Below, one piece after another: positions 1 through 10,658 of a stretch of 57,001 bases of DNA (positions are counted from its first letter, which is position 1; each line of letters opens with the position of its first letter). The translations under genes were made by a program, and so were the position numbers. A model generated the notes under the pieces. It made no database searches and was not told the origin of the DNA. It worked only from the letters and a program-made list of their open reading frames with translations. Source of the stretch: Verrucomicrobiota bacterium (GTDB taxonomy: Bacteria > Verrucomicrobiota > Verrucomicrobiia > Limisphaerales > SIBE01); the NCBI GenBank assembly GCA_021733945.1, contig JAIPJX010000012.1, forward strand, positions 1 to 57,001, written 5' to 3'.

Positions 1-43
1 CACCGGGACGGTTCGCGCGAATGGCAGTGCGGTTCGTGCCACC
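1..43 (+). repeat. Dispersed repeat, family A (partial copy at window edge)
   Basis: The first 43 bases contain CACCGGGACGGTTCGCG and then CGAATGGCAGTGCGGTTCG followed by GCCACC. The same two blocks recur near 10200-10470, 29250-29370 and, in reverse complement, near 51018-51052. It is a non-coding dispersed repeat; the copy may begin outside the window. Confidence 0.7.
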
Positions 44-424
44 TTTTCAGATCTTCAACCGACGTGGTGATTGGAGGTCAGATACTTTTTCCAAACAAGC
101 CAATGGAAGCAACGGTTCGAAGAATTCTGTCTTGCACCCGCGCCGAACCATACCTTGGACACGTGATTGCCACGCGGTTGCACGGCAGGCGGATCTCGGT
201 CATCTGCAACGACAATCTGGAAATGGAGGATGAACCGACACCACAGCAGATCACGGAACAATCCAGTGGACTCGAATCCCGACACCCGTTCTTGAGACTT
301 CCACACAATCCGAATACCCTCCATCGATTCGAGATGGCACTGGAGCGCCGAACAAGTCTTGGGGAATGTCGGCTAGCGCCGTCATCCCCTGTCTGGTGAC
401 GATCAAGAAAGGCAAATCAGAATC
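44..424. other. No gene recognised
   Basis: Short open frames exist on both strands but none resembles a known protein, and they overlap one another. An AAAGG stretch near 409-413 can serve as the ribosome binding site of the gene starting at 425. Confidence 0.5.
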
Positions 425-679
425 ATGGAATCTAAACCGCACACTCAATACCACAAAGATGGCAGTGTACGGGCAGTCGGACATCTGGCAGATGGAGCCG
501 CGCAAGGATACTGGGAGTGGTTTCGCAAGGACGGAACTAGATTACGCTCGGGACATTTCGAAAATGGACACCAAGTCGGTGAATGGATCACTTTTGACAA
601 GACTGGAAAGGCATACAAAGTAACGGTCATGAAGCCAAAATCTACTGCCGATAAGATCGGCTTTACCGGATGTTCTTGA
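425..679 (+). CDS. MORN/YwqK-like small protein
   Basis: This 84-residue protein consists of two to three MORN-type repeats: the pattern YWEWFRKDGTRLRSGHFENG is followed by GEWITFDKTGK. Public annotations often call this family toxin-antitoxin YwqK-family antitoxin, but a toxin partner is not visible here and the label is weak evidence of function. MORN-like repeats form small beta-hairpin arrays. No signal peptide or membrane segment is seen, so it is probably cytoplasmic. The ATG at 425 is chosen because an AAAGG lies about 12 bases upstream and the repeat begins soon after it. It stands alone, 227 bases before a tRNA gene. The family assignment is fairly sure; the role is unknown. Confidence 0.8.
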   Translation: MESKPHTQYHKDGSVRAVGHLADGAAQGYWEWFRKDGTRLRSGHFENGHQVGEWITFDKTGKAYKVTVMKPKSTADKIGFTGCS

Positions 680-750
680 TGGCTGAACTTCGAACCAAGC
701 TACGGGTTGTCCGTCTTGATCCCTGATTCCTGTGGGCGAAAGGGGAGTGG

Positions 751-831
751 TGGAGGTTGTCGCGCTGCGACAACGGTGCCCCGAGATCGTTGACAGGCAG
801 GGGTTGTCGCAGCGCGACAACCCCTGCCTCT
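751..831. repeat. Two opposed hairpins of repeat family B
   Basis: Bases 756-774 form an 8-bp hairpin (GTTGTCGC, loop GCT, GCGACAAC). Bases 795-829 form a perfect 16-bp stem starting AGGCAGGGGTTGTCGC with a 3-base loop AGC. The two cores are reverse complements of one another, a REP/BIME-like arrangement. Further copies lie near 10520, 52453 and 56761. The second hairpin is not followed by a T run, so it is unlikely to be a simple intrinsic terminator. Confidence 0.75.
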
Positions 832-906
832 AAAGAGAATCGGACGAATTAAAAAAATAGTCGTTGCCGAGGGATGCAAACTGGACAATAGTTTCGGACT
901 TCGGTT

Positions 907-983
907 CGGAGCGTAGCTCAGCTTGGTAGAGCGCCAGCTTTGGGAGCTGGATGCCGCAGGTTCAAATCCTGTCGCTCCGACCA
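907..983 (+). tRNA. tRNA-Pro (anticodon TGG)
   Basis: A complete cloverleaf is readable. The acceptor stem CGGAGCG (907-913) pairs with CGCTCCG (973-979), the discriminator is A980 and CCA is encoded at 981-983. The D-arm contains TAGCTCAGCTTGGTAGAGC. The anticodon stem CCAGC/GCTGG encloses the loop TTTGGGA, giving anticodon TGG. The T-arm is CAGGTTCAAATCCTG. Length is 77 nt. Confidence 0.97.
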
Positions 984-1041
984 CTTCAATCTTTCGGGTC
1001 TGAACACATCCCCATGCGCGTCGTCAAGACACGACAAAACG

Positions 1042-1071
1042 CCTCCGGCAGGATCAGTATCCTACCGGGGG
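1042..1071 (-). terminator. Possible intrinsic terminator of rpsT
   Basis: A 13-bp imperfect stem (CCTCCGGCAGGAT / ATCCTACCGGGGG, loop CAGT) lies 30 bases beyond the rpsT stop codon. On the minus strand it is followed within a few bases by a short TTTT run. One mismatch and one G-T wobble are present. Confidence 0.5.
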
Positions 1072-1101
1072 ACGTATCGAGAGCGTGGAATCCTGAGATT
1101 C

Positions 1102-1365
1102 CTACTTGGCTGTTTTGAGCCGGAGGGCCAACCGCGATTTCTTGCGATTCGCGGTCGCTTTGGGGATCACCCCTTTTTTAGCGGCCTTATCGAGCGCCGA
1201 GTTGATTTTGCCCAAAGCAGCAGTGGTTTCATCCTTGTTATCCCCGGGCACAGCCCGCAGGTATTTCTTCTCCAGCGTGTGAAGGCTGGACTTGACGCTA
1301 TGGTTTCTCTGTTGCTTGCGCGCACTGCTTCGCATGCGCCGTTCGGCAGACTTGGTATTCGGCAT
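1102..1365 (-). CDS. rpsT: 30S ribosomal protein S20
   Basis: This 87-residue basic protein begins MPNTKSAERRMRSSARKQQR, the characteristic S20 N-terminus, and continues with the KSSLHTL and KINSALDKAAKKGVIPKATA segments that form the three-helix bundle. S20 binds 16S rRNA in the body of the small subunit. The length is normal for the family. It lies 54 bases downstream of tmk on the same strand, so the two may be co-transcribed, and a hairpin follows the stop codon. Confidence 0.97.
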   Translation of the reverse strand: MPNTKSAERRMRSSARKQQRNHSVKSSLHTLEKKYLRAVPGDNKDETTAALGKINSALDKAAKKGVIPKATANRKKSRLALRLKTAK

Positions 1366-1419
1366 AGTTAAAATTCTTTCAGCAAAAAGCGCGTTACCCT
1401 ACTGAAATGCACGGCTTTG

Positions 1420-2079
1420 TCAATCGCTTGTTGAAAGCTTATTGAACCTGTTGCTGACCACAGCCCAGATTTCTCTTTCGACCTGATCCGCATCGGCTCC
1501 ACCGTCCACAACCTGAATGCGGTCCGGTTCCGAGGCGGCGATTGCTTGAAACCCCAGTTCGACACGTTCGAAAAAGGCTCGGTCTGAATTCTCAAAGTGA
1601 TCTCTCAGAATAGGTTCCGCAAGGTTGCGGGTCGCTCTGCGGGATTCGCTGATTGACACGGACACCTGGAGTAGGAGTGTTAAATCCGGCAGAATCCCGC
1701 CGATTGCCAGAGCGACCACGGAATGCACGGCCGGCAGGGGCATTTCACGGCCATATCCCTGATAAGCGATTGTCGAATCAAGAAATCGATCGCACAAAAC
1801 AATTTCTCCGGCTTCGAGAGCCGGCCGGATGATTTCCCGCACCAACTGCGCCCGGCTCGCGTTGAGAAGCAGCAACTCTGCCTCCGGAGTCATGCCCCGA
1901 TTGGCCGGGCTGTGCTTGAGCGTATGTCGAATCTCCTCGCCAAGGGGCGTTCCACCCGGTTCCCGGAGCACGCGCACGGCATGCCCCAGCTTCCGGAGGC
2001 GGCTTTCCAACCGGAGGATCTGGGTCGATTTTCCGCTGCCCTCGGTGCCTTCGAAGGTAATAAAGAGTCCTTTATGCAT
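1420..2079 (-). CDS. tmk: Thymidylate kinase (dTMP kinase)
   Basis: A 219-residue cytoplasmic enzyme phosphorylating dTMP to dTDP. The P-loop GTEGSGKST lies at residues 11-19, the DR motif within LCDRFLDST at about 95-103, and the LID region with arginines is around 147-152 (SESRRATRN). Length and motif order match bacterial Tmk. It precedes rpsT on the minus strand. Two further TMK-like proteins at 14219-15701 are more divergent, so this copy is the best candidate for the housekeeping enzyme. Confidence 0.95.
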   Translation of the reverse strand: MHKGLFITFEGTEGSGKSTQILRLESRLRKLGHAVRVLREPGGTPLGEEIRHTLKHSPANRGMTPEAELLLLNASRAQLVREIIRPALEAGEIVLCDRFLDSTIAYQGYGREMPLPAVHSVVALAIGGILPDLTLLLQVSVSISESRRATRNLAEPILRDHFENSDRAFFERVELGFQAIAASEPDRIQVVDGGADADQVEREIWAVVSNRFNKLSTSD

Positions 2080-2198
2080 TCGAAGCCCGGTTGGTGGCGC
2101 GGATTTCCTTTTTCAGTTCCAAGTTCATCTTGTCCGAATGGTATTGAAATTGGAAACTCTCCTGAAAACCGGCTCCAAACAAGCCGGAAAACATCGTG

Positions 2199-3659
2199 TC
2201 AGGCCAGAGCCTTTTCGATCACGCGTCCCGCCACGTCCGTCAAGCGTTCCTCGCGGCCGTTCCGGAGGTAGGTCAACCGGGTGTGGTCGAAACCGAGCAG
2301 ACGCAGGATGGTCGCATGCACATCGTGAACGTGCATCTTGTCGTGTTCGGCCCGGAGACCCACGGCGTCCGTGGTTCCGGGGAGGGTGCCGCCGCGGACA
2401 CCACCGCCCGCAAGCCACATTGAGAAGCCGTGGGGATTGTGGTCCCGTCCATCCGATCCTTCACTCATCGGCATGCGTCCGAACTCGCCCCCCCAGATGA
2501 CGAGGGTGGAATCAAGCAGGCCACGCGATTTGAGATCCCGCAAAAGACCAGCCACGGGAAGATCGCTTGCGGCGCAGAGCTGGGAGTGGTTGCCTTCGAC
2601 ATCCGCGTGTCCATCCCAGCCGTTCGTGTCGCCGCAATAAAGCTGAACAAAACGCACGCCCCGTTCCACCATGCGTCGCGCCAGAAGACAACGCAGGCCG
2701 AAATCGGATGTTTGTTTGCGGTCCAGACCGTACAGATTTCGAGTGGCGTTGCTCTCGCGCGAGATGTCGACGACCTCGGGCGCCTGGGTCTGCATTCGGA
2801 ACGCGAGCTCGTACGCCGCAATGCGCGCCGCGAGATCCGACCCTTCGTCCCCGGGCGCTAGGTTCTCCCGGTTGAGGGCATTGACGAAATCGATGGTGCG
2901 ACCCTGTTGTTCGGGGGAAATGCCCTCCGGGTTCCTGAGGTGCAGGATGGGGGATTCACCTCCGCGGAGGATGGTTCCCTGATGCACCGACGGCATGTAC
3001 CCGCTGCTCCACGCCGGAGCGCCTCCCTTGACCCAGCCTTTCGGATCCGGCATCACCACAAATGCCGGCATGTTGCGATTCTCGGTTCCCAGTCCGTAGG
3101 TGACCCAGGATCCCAGACTCGGGCGACCCATGAGAATGGATCCGGTGTTCATCAAGTAGACCGATTCCGGATGCGTCACACTGTCGCCGTAACAGCCGCG
3201 CAACAGGCAGATGTCGTCCGCGCATTGGGCGATGTTCGGCAGAAACTCGGAGATCTCAATGCCCGACTGGCCGTGTTGGTGAAACGGGCGGACAGGGGCG
3301 AGCAGTTTGTTTTTGGCCACCTTCCGACGAGTCTGGAACGCGCCGAACGAATCGGGAATCGGGCTGCCCGCCAGACGAATCAGGTCCGGTTTGGGATCAA
3401 ACAAATCCACATGGCTGGGTCCTCCCGACATGAACAAGAAGATCACGCTCCTGGCTCTGGCCGGCAGATGCGGGGCTTTTGGAAGGAGCGGGTTATTCGT
3501 GACGTGTTCTGTGGACGGCGGATGGTCGGCGAGCAGGCCCTGCTGTTGAAGAAGCGAGGTCAAAGCGAGCATTCCAAAGCCTCCACCCGCGCGCCGAAGA
3601 AACGCGCGCCGGTTTGTCGGGCGTGTGTTCGGACCGGAAGGTCCCGGGCAAGGGGTCAT
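2199..3659 (-). CDS. DUF1501 secreted protein (sulfatase-like)
   Basis: A 486-residue DUF1501 protein. A twin-arginine signal is visible at residues 16-30 (NRRAFLRRAGG followed by a hydrophobic stretch), so export by Tat is likely. The body shows family landmarks: FLFMSGGPSHVDLFDPKP near residue 75, an LYCGDTNGWDGHADVEGNH block, and LVIWGGEFGRMPMSEG followed by GRDHNPHGFS. DUF1501 belongs to the alkaline-phosphatase/sulfatase-like fold and is expanded in Planctomycetes and Verrucomicrobia; the substrate is not established. It sits 84 bases downstream of the DUF1549/DUF1553 gene on the same strand, the usual pairing of these two families. Confidence 0.92.
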   Translation of the reverse strand: MTPCPGPSGPNTRPTNRRAFLRRAGGGFGMLALTSLLQQQGLLADHPPSTEHVTNNPLLPKAPHLPARARSVIFLFMSGGPSHVDLFDPKPDLIRLAGSPIPDSFGAFQTRRKVAKNKLLAPVRPFHQHGQSGIEISEFLPNIAQCADDICLLRGCYGDSVTHPESVYLMNTGSILMGRPSLGSWVTYGLGTENRNMPAFVVMPDPKGWVKGGAPAWSSGYMPSVHQGTILRGGESPILHLRNPEGISPEQQGRTIDFVNALNRENLAPGDEGSDLAARIAAYELAFRMQTQAPEVVDISRESNATRNLYGLDRKQTSDFGLRCLLARRMVERGVRFVQLYCGDTNGWDGHADVEGNHSQLCAASDLPVAGLLRDLKSRGLLDSTLVIWGGEFGRMPMSEGSDGRDHNPHGFSMWLAGGGVRGGTLPGTTDAVGLRAEHDKMHVHDVHATILRLLGFDHTRLTYLRNGREERLTDVAGRVIEKALA

Positions 3660-3743
3660 AACGCAAGAGATTAAAGACGGGTGAACCGGAGTTCAACAGT
3701 GAACTTTTGCAGGCACCAAGGGACTAGGACACAGGCGGCGCGA

Positions 3744-6002
<2,259 letters not shown>

Positions 6003-6024
6003 CCGTGGATTCCAGTGTGTAATT

Positions 6025-7308
6025 TCACGAACGTGGTTTTCGAGCCGGGTTTTCGTACCAGATCACGCCCAGATTCGTGCGTTCCTCACAGGTCAATACG
6101 TCCAGGTCTCCGTCCTGGTCCAGATCGATCAAACGTGCCAGATCGTATTTGATGCCTTCGGGTCCGCTGATCTCGTGCGCCTCCCATGGTCCGGCGATCG
6201 ATCCGCTTCGGTTTTCAAGCCAGAACACTCCCGAGTCCGGAGGCGTGGCCCCTTCGCAGGTGATGACCAGATCGGGATCACCGTCCAGATCGACATCCCC
6301 GGTTTCAACGGCCTTTGCCCGACCCGTGCCCGCCGGGAAGGGAATCGTATGCGTCTGCCACGATCGTCCGTCCCGGGCCAGACGACGAAACACACGTAGC
6401 ACTCCCGGTTTTGCCGGAACAAGGCAATCCACGAGCCCGTCTCCATCCATGTCCGCGAGGCTCATGAACATCGCCTCGTCGTCGCCGCCGCCAATTGTGT
6501 GGCGCGCCCATGCTCCCGCGTCGCGGTTGTTGGCACCATGGTTCTCCAACCAAAAACATCCCCGCGTCCCGCCTCTTCGATCGGTGACAACAATGTCGAG
6601 GTCGCCGTCCGCATCCATGTCCATGGGTTCAATTGACATCACCCAACCAACCTGGCAGATCGGGTGCCAGGTCCAGGCGGCCAGGTTCCGGGGGTTGGCC
6701 GGTGATTCGAGCCATCCTAGCTGGGCACCGGGGCCTTTGGCGCCGACAATCAGGTCCGTTCCGAATTTGCCGTCGACATCGAACGGCAGGCAGAACATCC
6801 ATTGCATCCTCTCCTGAGTCACGGGTATCGGCTGTGTCCTCCATGCGTCCGGTTTCAGAAAATCGGATGGATCCTGCGGTGCCCAGTGAACAAAGACCGT
6901 GCGTGTGCTGCCTTCGCAGCTGCTCACCACATCCGTCGATCCATCCTGATCGAGATCCACAAACACGGCGTCTTCCACGGAAGCGACGTTCCCGACCGTC
7001 ACTGCCGGCCAGGGAAGCTTGCTGGCGCGGGATCCGGGGTTGAGGTAGACGCGTACCACGCCGCCTTCCTCCCAGCCTGTGGTGATGTCGGGGAGATTGT
7101 CTCCGTTGATGTCCATCAGCCGGACACCGTCCGCGCCCTGCGAAGAAGCATCGATCACATGGCGTTTCCAGTCCGGCCCTTCCGGTCCCGGTTCACCGCG
7201 GGAATCGCGGGTGCCCGGTGCGACGAAGGCGAAGAGCACGCCCGCTGCGACCAAGGTGTGCCTCCCGAACAAACCGTGGTTTCCAAAGAAGGATGCGAGA
7301 TTCTTCAT
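6025..7308 (-). CDS. FG-GAP/VCBS repeat secreted protein
   Basis: A 427-residue protein beginning MKNLASFFGNHGLFG and a hydrophobic signal segment. Seven calcium-binding-like VCBS/FG-GAP motifs are visible: DINGDNLPD, DLDQDGSTD, DVDGKFGTD, DMDADGDLD, DMDGDGLVD, DVDLDGDPD and DLDQDGDLD. These predict a seven-bladed beta-propeller acting outside the cytoplasm. An upstream in-frame ATG at 7458 would add 50 charged, non-signal-like residues and run into pyrE, so 7308 is preferred. The gene is 22 bases upstream of the DUF1549/1553 gene in the same direction, suggesting an operon with DUF1501. The ligand is unknown. Confidence 0.88.
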   Translation of the reverse strand: MKNLASFFGNHGLFGRHTLVAAGVLFAFVAPGTRDSRGEPGPEGPDWKRHVIDASSQGADGVRLMDINGDNLPDITTGWEEGGVVRVYLNPGSRASKLPWPAVTVGNVASVEDAVFVDLDQDGSTDVVSSCEGSTRTVFVHWAPQDPSDFLKPDAWRTQPIPVTQERMQWMFCLPFDVDGKFGTDLIVGAKGPGAQLGWLESPANPRNLAAWTWHPICQVGWVMSIEPMDMDADGDLDIVVTDRRGGTRGCFWLENHGANNRDAGAWARHTIGGGDDEAMFMSLADMDGDGLVDCLVPAKPGVLRVFRRLARDGRSWQTHTIPFPAGTGRAKAVETGDVDLDGDPDLVITCEGATPPDSGVFWLENRSGSIAGPWEAHEISGPEGIKYDLARLIDLDQDGDLDVLTCEERTNLGVIWYENPARKPRS

Positions 7309-7439
7309 AATGCGACGATAAAGGTTCGGGTAGTTTTCGCCCCGTCGGGATCTGCGGTCAACCCCGTTGGCATCCCGGCGCCCTCGGACGACGATTCGGA
7401 AGTTGTCAGGAAGGTCCGCTTGGCCTTTGATGCGATGCA

Positions 7440-8006
7440 ATGAATGACACGGAAGCACTTCAATTGTTCAGGGAGACCGGCGCCCTGTTGGACGGGCATT
7501 TTATCCTGCGCAGCGGTCTGCGCAGCCGGCAGTTTTTCCAGTGTGCCTTGGCGCTCCAGCAGATGCCGATTGTCGAACGGTTTGGTGCTGCTCTGGCCGA
7601 AAAGGCGCGGTCCCTGGGAGCGACCACGGTTGTCGCCCCTGCCATGGGCGGCCTGGTGATCGGACAGGAGGTGGCGCGGCAACTGGGCCTTCGGTTTGTA
7701 TTCGTCGAGAAAGAGGATGGAAATCTCGTGTTGCGCCGGGGTTTCCGCATCGCCTCCGGGGAGAAGATTCTCATTGTGGAGGACGTTGTCACCAAGGGTG
7801 GCCGGGTGCAGGAGACGATTGAAATTGTGCGCGCCCACGGGGGCAGCGTGTTGGGGGTGGCGCTGCTGGTGGATCGTTCCAATGGAACGGTTGATCTGGG
7901 CGTGCCGTTGTTGAGCCTGATCCGAATGCAGGTGGAGACTTTCGCGGCGGATCAGCTTCCGGAGGACCTTGCTGCGATCCCGGCGATCAAGCCGGGAAGC
8001 AAATAG
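7440..8006 (+). CDS. pyrE: Orotate phosphoribosyltransferase
   Basis: A 188-residue type I phosphoribosyltransferase that transfers orotate onto PRPP in de novo pyrimidine synthesis. The PRPP motif VEDVVTKGG lies at residues 113-121. The N-terminus (GALLDGHFILRSGLRS) has the Ser-Gly-X-X-S pattern typical of PyrE, and AMGGLVIGQEVA at about 68-79 is the second conserved block. Length is normal. It diverges from the FG-GAP gene across a 131-base gap that should hold both promoters. Confidence 0.93.
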   Translation: MNDTEALQLFRETGALLDGHFILRSGLRSRQFFQCALALQQMPIVERFGAALAEKARSLGATTVVAPAMGGLVIGQEVARQLGLRFVFVEKEDGNLVLRRGFRIASGEKILIVEDVVTKGGRVQETIEIVRAHGGSVLGVALLVDRSNGTVDLGVPLLSLIRMQVETFAADQLPEDLAAIPAIKPGSK

Positions 8007-8079
8007 TCCCGGGCGGCTCCGAGTACTGACCGATACTGACATTGCGCGGATGTCCTCGGGCCTATAGCCTCCTGGAGTC

Positions 8080-9621
8080 ATGGCTTTTGAGTCGTTTAGC
8101 GCATTTGTCGCCCATCTGGAAAAGGCCGGAGAACTCCTTCGGATCAGGGAGCCGGTAGCCACCGAACTGGAAATTACCGAGTTGGCCGATCGGCAAATGA
8201 AACTCCCGGGCGGCGGCAAGGCGCTGCTGATTGAGAAACCGACCATCAACGGCAAGGTTTCTCCGTTTCCGGTTGCGATCAATACGCTCGGTTCCTGGAA
8301 ACGCATGGCGCTCAGCATGGGTTCCGATTCGGTGGAGAGCACGGCCGCGGAGCTGGGCACCCTGCTCAAGGCCAAACCACCCACGTCGTTGCGCGAAGCC
8401 ATGCGCCTGCTCTCGACAGCGCTCGACCTGCGTCACGCCAAACCCAGGATCGTTCGGAGCGGACCCTGCAAGGAGGTGGTGCACCGATTCGATGCTGCAG
8501 CGACGCGCACGGAACCATGGCCTCCGGCACCTGGTGTATCGGGTGCCGCAGCCGGGAATGCACCGTGTCCCACGCTTCAGGATTTGCCCATTCTGAAATG
8601 CTGGCCGTTGGACGGCGGGCGTTTCATCACGCTGCCCTGCGTCGTCACCAAGGATCCGGACACCGGCGAACGCAATGTGGGTATGTACCGGGTTCAGATC
8701 TACGATGACCGGACCACGGGGATGCACTGGCAGCTGCAAAAGGTGGGTGCGCGTCACGGACGCCGTTACTACGAGACGGGCGAACGCATGCCGGTCGCGA
8801 TTTTCCTGGGAGGAGATCCGGTGTTCCCGTTTGCGGCGACCGCGCCGTTGCCGGATGGTCTGGATGAATTCCTTCTGGCGGGGTATCTGCGGAAAAAATC
8901 AGTCGATCTGGTCAAGTGCGAAACGAATGACCTGGAGGTTCCGGCAAACTCGGATTTTGTGATCGAGGGATACGTGGATCCGCGGGAACCGCTGCGGGAG
9001 GAGGGACCGTTTGGGGATCATACCGGCTATTACACCCTGCCGGAGCCGTACCCGGTGTTTCACGTCACGGCGATTACCCATCGCAAGGATGCCATTTATC
9101 CCGCGACGGTTGTGGGAATGCCGCCGATGGAGGATTTCTACATTGGTGCGGCGTCGGTGAAACTGTTCCTGCCGATCTTCAAAATGAATTTCCCGGAGAT
9201 TGTGGACATTGCGCTGCCGGCGGAGGGTGTGTTCCACAATCTGGTATTTGTGAGCATCCGGAAAACGTATCCGATGCAGGCCTACAAGATCATGCACGGC
9301 CTGTGGGGAATGGGGCAGATGATGTTCTCGAAGTATCTCGTGGTGGTGGATGCGGAGGTGGACGTGCACAATACGAGCGAAGTGCTCTTTCATCTGTGCG
9401 CCAACACGGATCCGCAGCGCGACAGTCTTTTCACCAAGGGCCCGTCCGATGTGCTGGATCATGCGACCAGCGAAATCGCGGTCGGCACCAAGCTGGGCAT
9501 GGACGCAACCCGCAAGCTGCCCGGCGAAGGGTTCCACCGGCCCTGGCCTCCGTTGATCCGAATGGACACGGCGGTTCGTGAGAAGATCGACCGCCTGTTT
9601 CCCTCGAAAGCGCGCGGGTGA
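8080..9621 (+). CDS. UbiD-family decarboxylase
   Basis: A 513-residue UbiD-type prenyl-FMN-dependent decarboxylase. Conserved blocks include NVGMYRVQIYD, the long HWQLQKVGARHG stretch, and REEGPFGDHTGYYT, which carries the catalytic Glu region. Family members decarboxylate 4-hydroxy-3-polyprenylbenzoate or related aromatic acids in quinone synthesis. In this phylum a menaquinone (futalosine-type) role is plausible but not shown. A GGAG lies 8 bases before the ATG. It follows pyrE by 73 bases, and a DUF983 gene follows after 30 bases. No ubiX (prenyl-FMN synthase) is in the window. Confidence 0.9.
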   Translation: MAFESFSAFVAHLEKAGELLRIREPVATELEITELADRQMKLPGGGKALLIEKPTINGKVSPFPVAINTLGSWKRMALSMGSDSVESTAAELGTLLKAKPPTSLREAMRLLSTALDLRHAKPRIVRSGPCKEVVHRFDAAATRTEPWPPAPGVSGAAAGNAPCPTLQDLPILKCWPLDGGRFITLPCVVTKDPDTGERNVGMYRVQIYDDRTTGMHWQLQKVGARHGRRYYETGERMPVAIFLGGDPVFPFAATAPLPDGLDEFLLAGYLRKKSVDLVKCETNDLEVPANSDFVIEGYVDPREPLREEGPFGDHTGYYTLPEPYPVFHVTAITHRKDAIYPATVVGMPPMEDFYIGAASVKLFLPIFKMNFPEIVDIALPAEGVFHNLVFVSIRKTYPMQAYKIMHGLWGMGQMMFSKYLVVVDAEVDVHNTSEVLFHLCANTDPQRDSLFTKGPSDVLDHATSEIAVGTKLGMDATRKLPGEGFHRPWPPLIRMDTAVREKIDRLFPSKARG

Positions 9622-9651
9622 ACGGGTCAACCGGATTGTCTGACTGATCAC

Positions 9652-10059
9652 ATGCAAACCCTGAACCGCGAACCGTGCCCTCCCCTGAAAACCTTGCTTT
9701 GGCGGGGGCTGCGATGCCGGTGTCCACAGTGTGGTCAGAGCGCCATGTACCAGCGCTGGATGAAGCTTCACGAACGATGCCGTGTCTGCGACCTTCAGTA
9801 TCTGCCCAACCAGGGAGACCTGTGGGGTCCCCTTCTTTTTTTTGACCGGATCCTCTTCATCATCCCGGTGATTGTGCTGGCCTACTTCGGACTATGGAAC
9901 CCGGATCGCGCTTTCATCACGTACTTCGCACTTCTGGCGATCGTGATCCTGGTGGTAACACTGCCAAACCGAAACGGAATGAGTCTTGCCCTGGACTATT
10001 TGATTCGCAGGAACTCGGGAGATCTGTGCGAACCGGAGCCGGAGGACGAAGCGGAATGA
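9652..10059 (+). CDS. DUF983 membrane protein
   Basis: A 135-residue DUF983 protein. The N-terminus carries a zinc-ribbon-like pair, CRCPQCG and CRVCDLQY, followed by the NQGDLWGPLLFF block. Two membrane segments follow (about 62-80 and 84-102). The C-terminus is acidic. The function of DUF983 is not established. The 30-base gap after the UbiD-family gene suggests co-transcription. Confidence 0.85.
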   Translation: MQTLNREPCPPLKTLLWRGLRCRCPQCGQSAMYQRWMKLHERCRVCDLQYLPNQGDLWGPLLFFDRILFIIPVIVLAYFGLWNPDRAFITYFALLAIVILVVTLPNRNGMSLALDYLIRRNSGDLCEPEPEDEAE

Positions 10060-10658
10060 GCGGCGGCCTTCATCGAATTCGCGACCAGGAGGTCGGTTGG
10101 GATGAGTGCTTGCCTTTGCCCCACTGGCATTCGGGTAAGGAATTCGGAGGGTAGGGCGAAGCGTCTCGCTGAGCCGCGGGTGTCGCGAGGGTGAGTTTTG
10201 GGGGATGCTCACCGGGACGGTTCGCGCTACCTTCCCCCCCCGCCCAACGACGGTAGGGCGAAGCGTCCCGCTGAGCCCCCCCCTGCAAGGTCCAAATCCT
10301 GGAAACGCTCACCGGGACGGTTCGGGCCACCCTTCCCCGTCCCCCTGCCGGTAGGGCGAATCCGTCCCGGTGAGCCGACAAGCGGTTGAGCGAAAGTGAG
10401 TTGAGCGGCTCAGCGGGGACGCTTCGCCCTACCATTTCAGTTCTCAAACGAATGGGAGTGCCTCGCACATGCCCGAGGATGGTGGTGTTGGTAACAATGT
10501 TGGAAACGGTGTTGGTAGTGCCTGTCGCGCTGCGACAGGCAGGGGCCGCGCTTTTCAGGTTGGGTATTCCGGGAAGTTTGTTGTGCCGCGGCAATCGTTT
10601 TCTTGAAATACAAATGAGGCGGCTCGGATGAACCGCCCCATCTGGATTCGGCGACCGA
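10060..10658. repeat. Cluster of family A dispersed repeats
   Basis: No gene is supported in this 600-base gap. It holds several imperfect, alternately oriented copies of one unit: TAGGGCGAAGCGTC with CGCTGAGCC (near 10154 and 10252), CTCACCGGGACGGTTCG (near 10208 and 10309) and GGTAGGGCGAATCCGTCCCG (near 10350). The segment 10407-10460 recurs at 29300-29354 with few differences, and its tail recurs at the start of the window. Opposed copies can pair to form large hairpins, as in REP/REPIN elements. Confidence 0.75.
10520..10540. repeat. Family B hairpin
   Basis: A perfect 9-bp stem GCCTGTCGC / GCGACAGGC around loop GCT, matching the hairpins at 756-774 and 795-829. Confidence 0.7.

Noticed and set aside
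907-983. tRNA-Pro as an integration site for the defence cluster
   Set aside because: The tRNA is 15 kb away, with housekeeping genes between, and no partial tRNA copy or integrase was seen.
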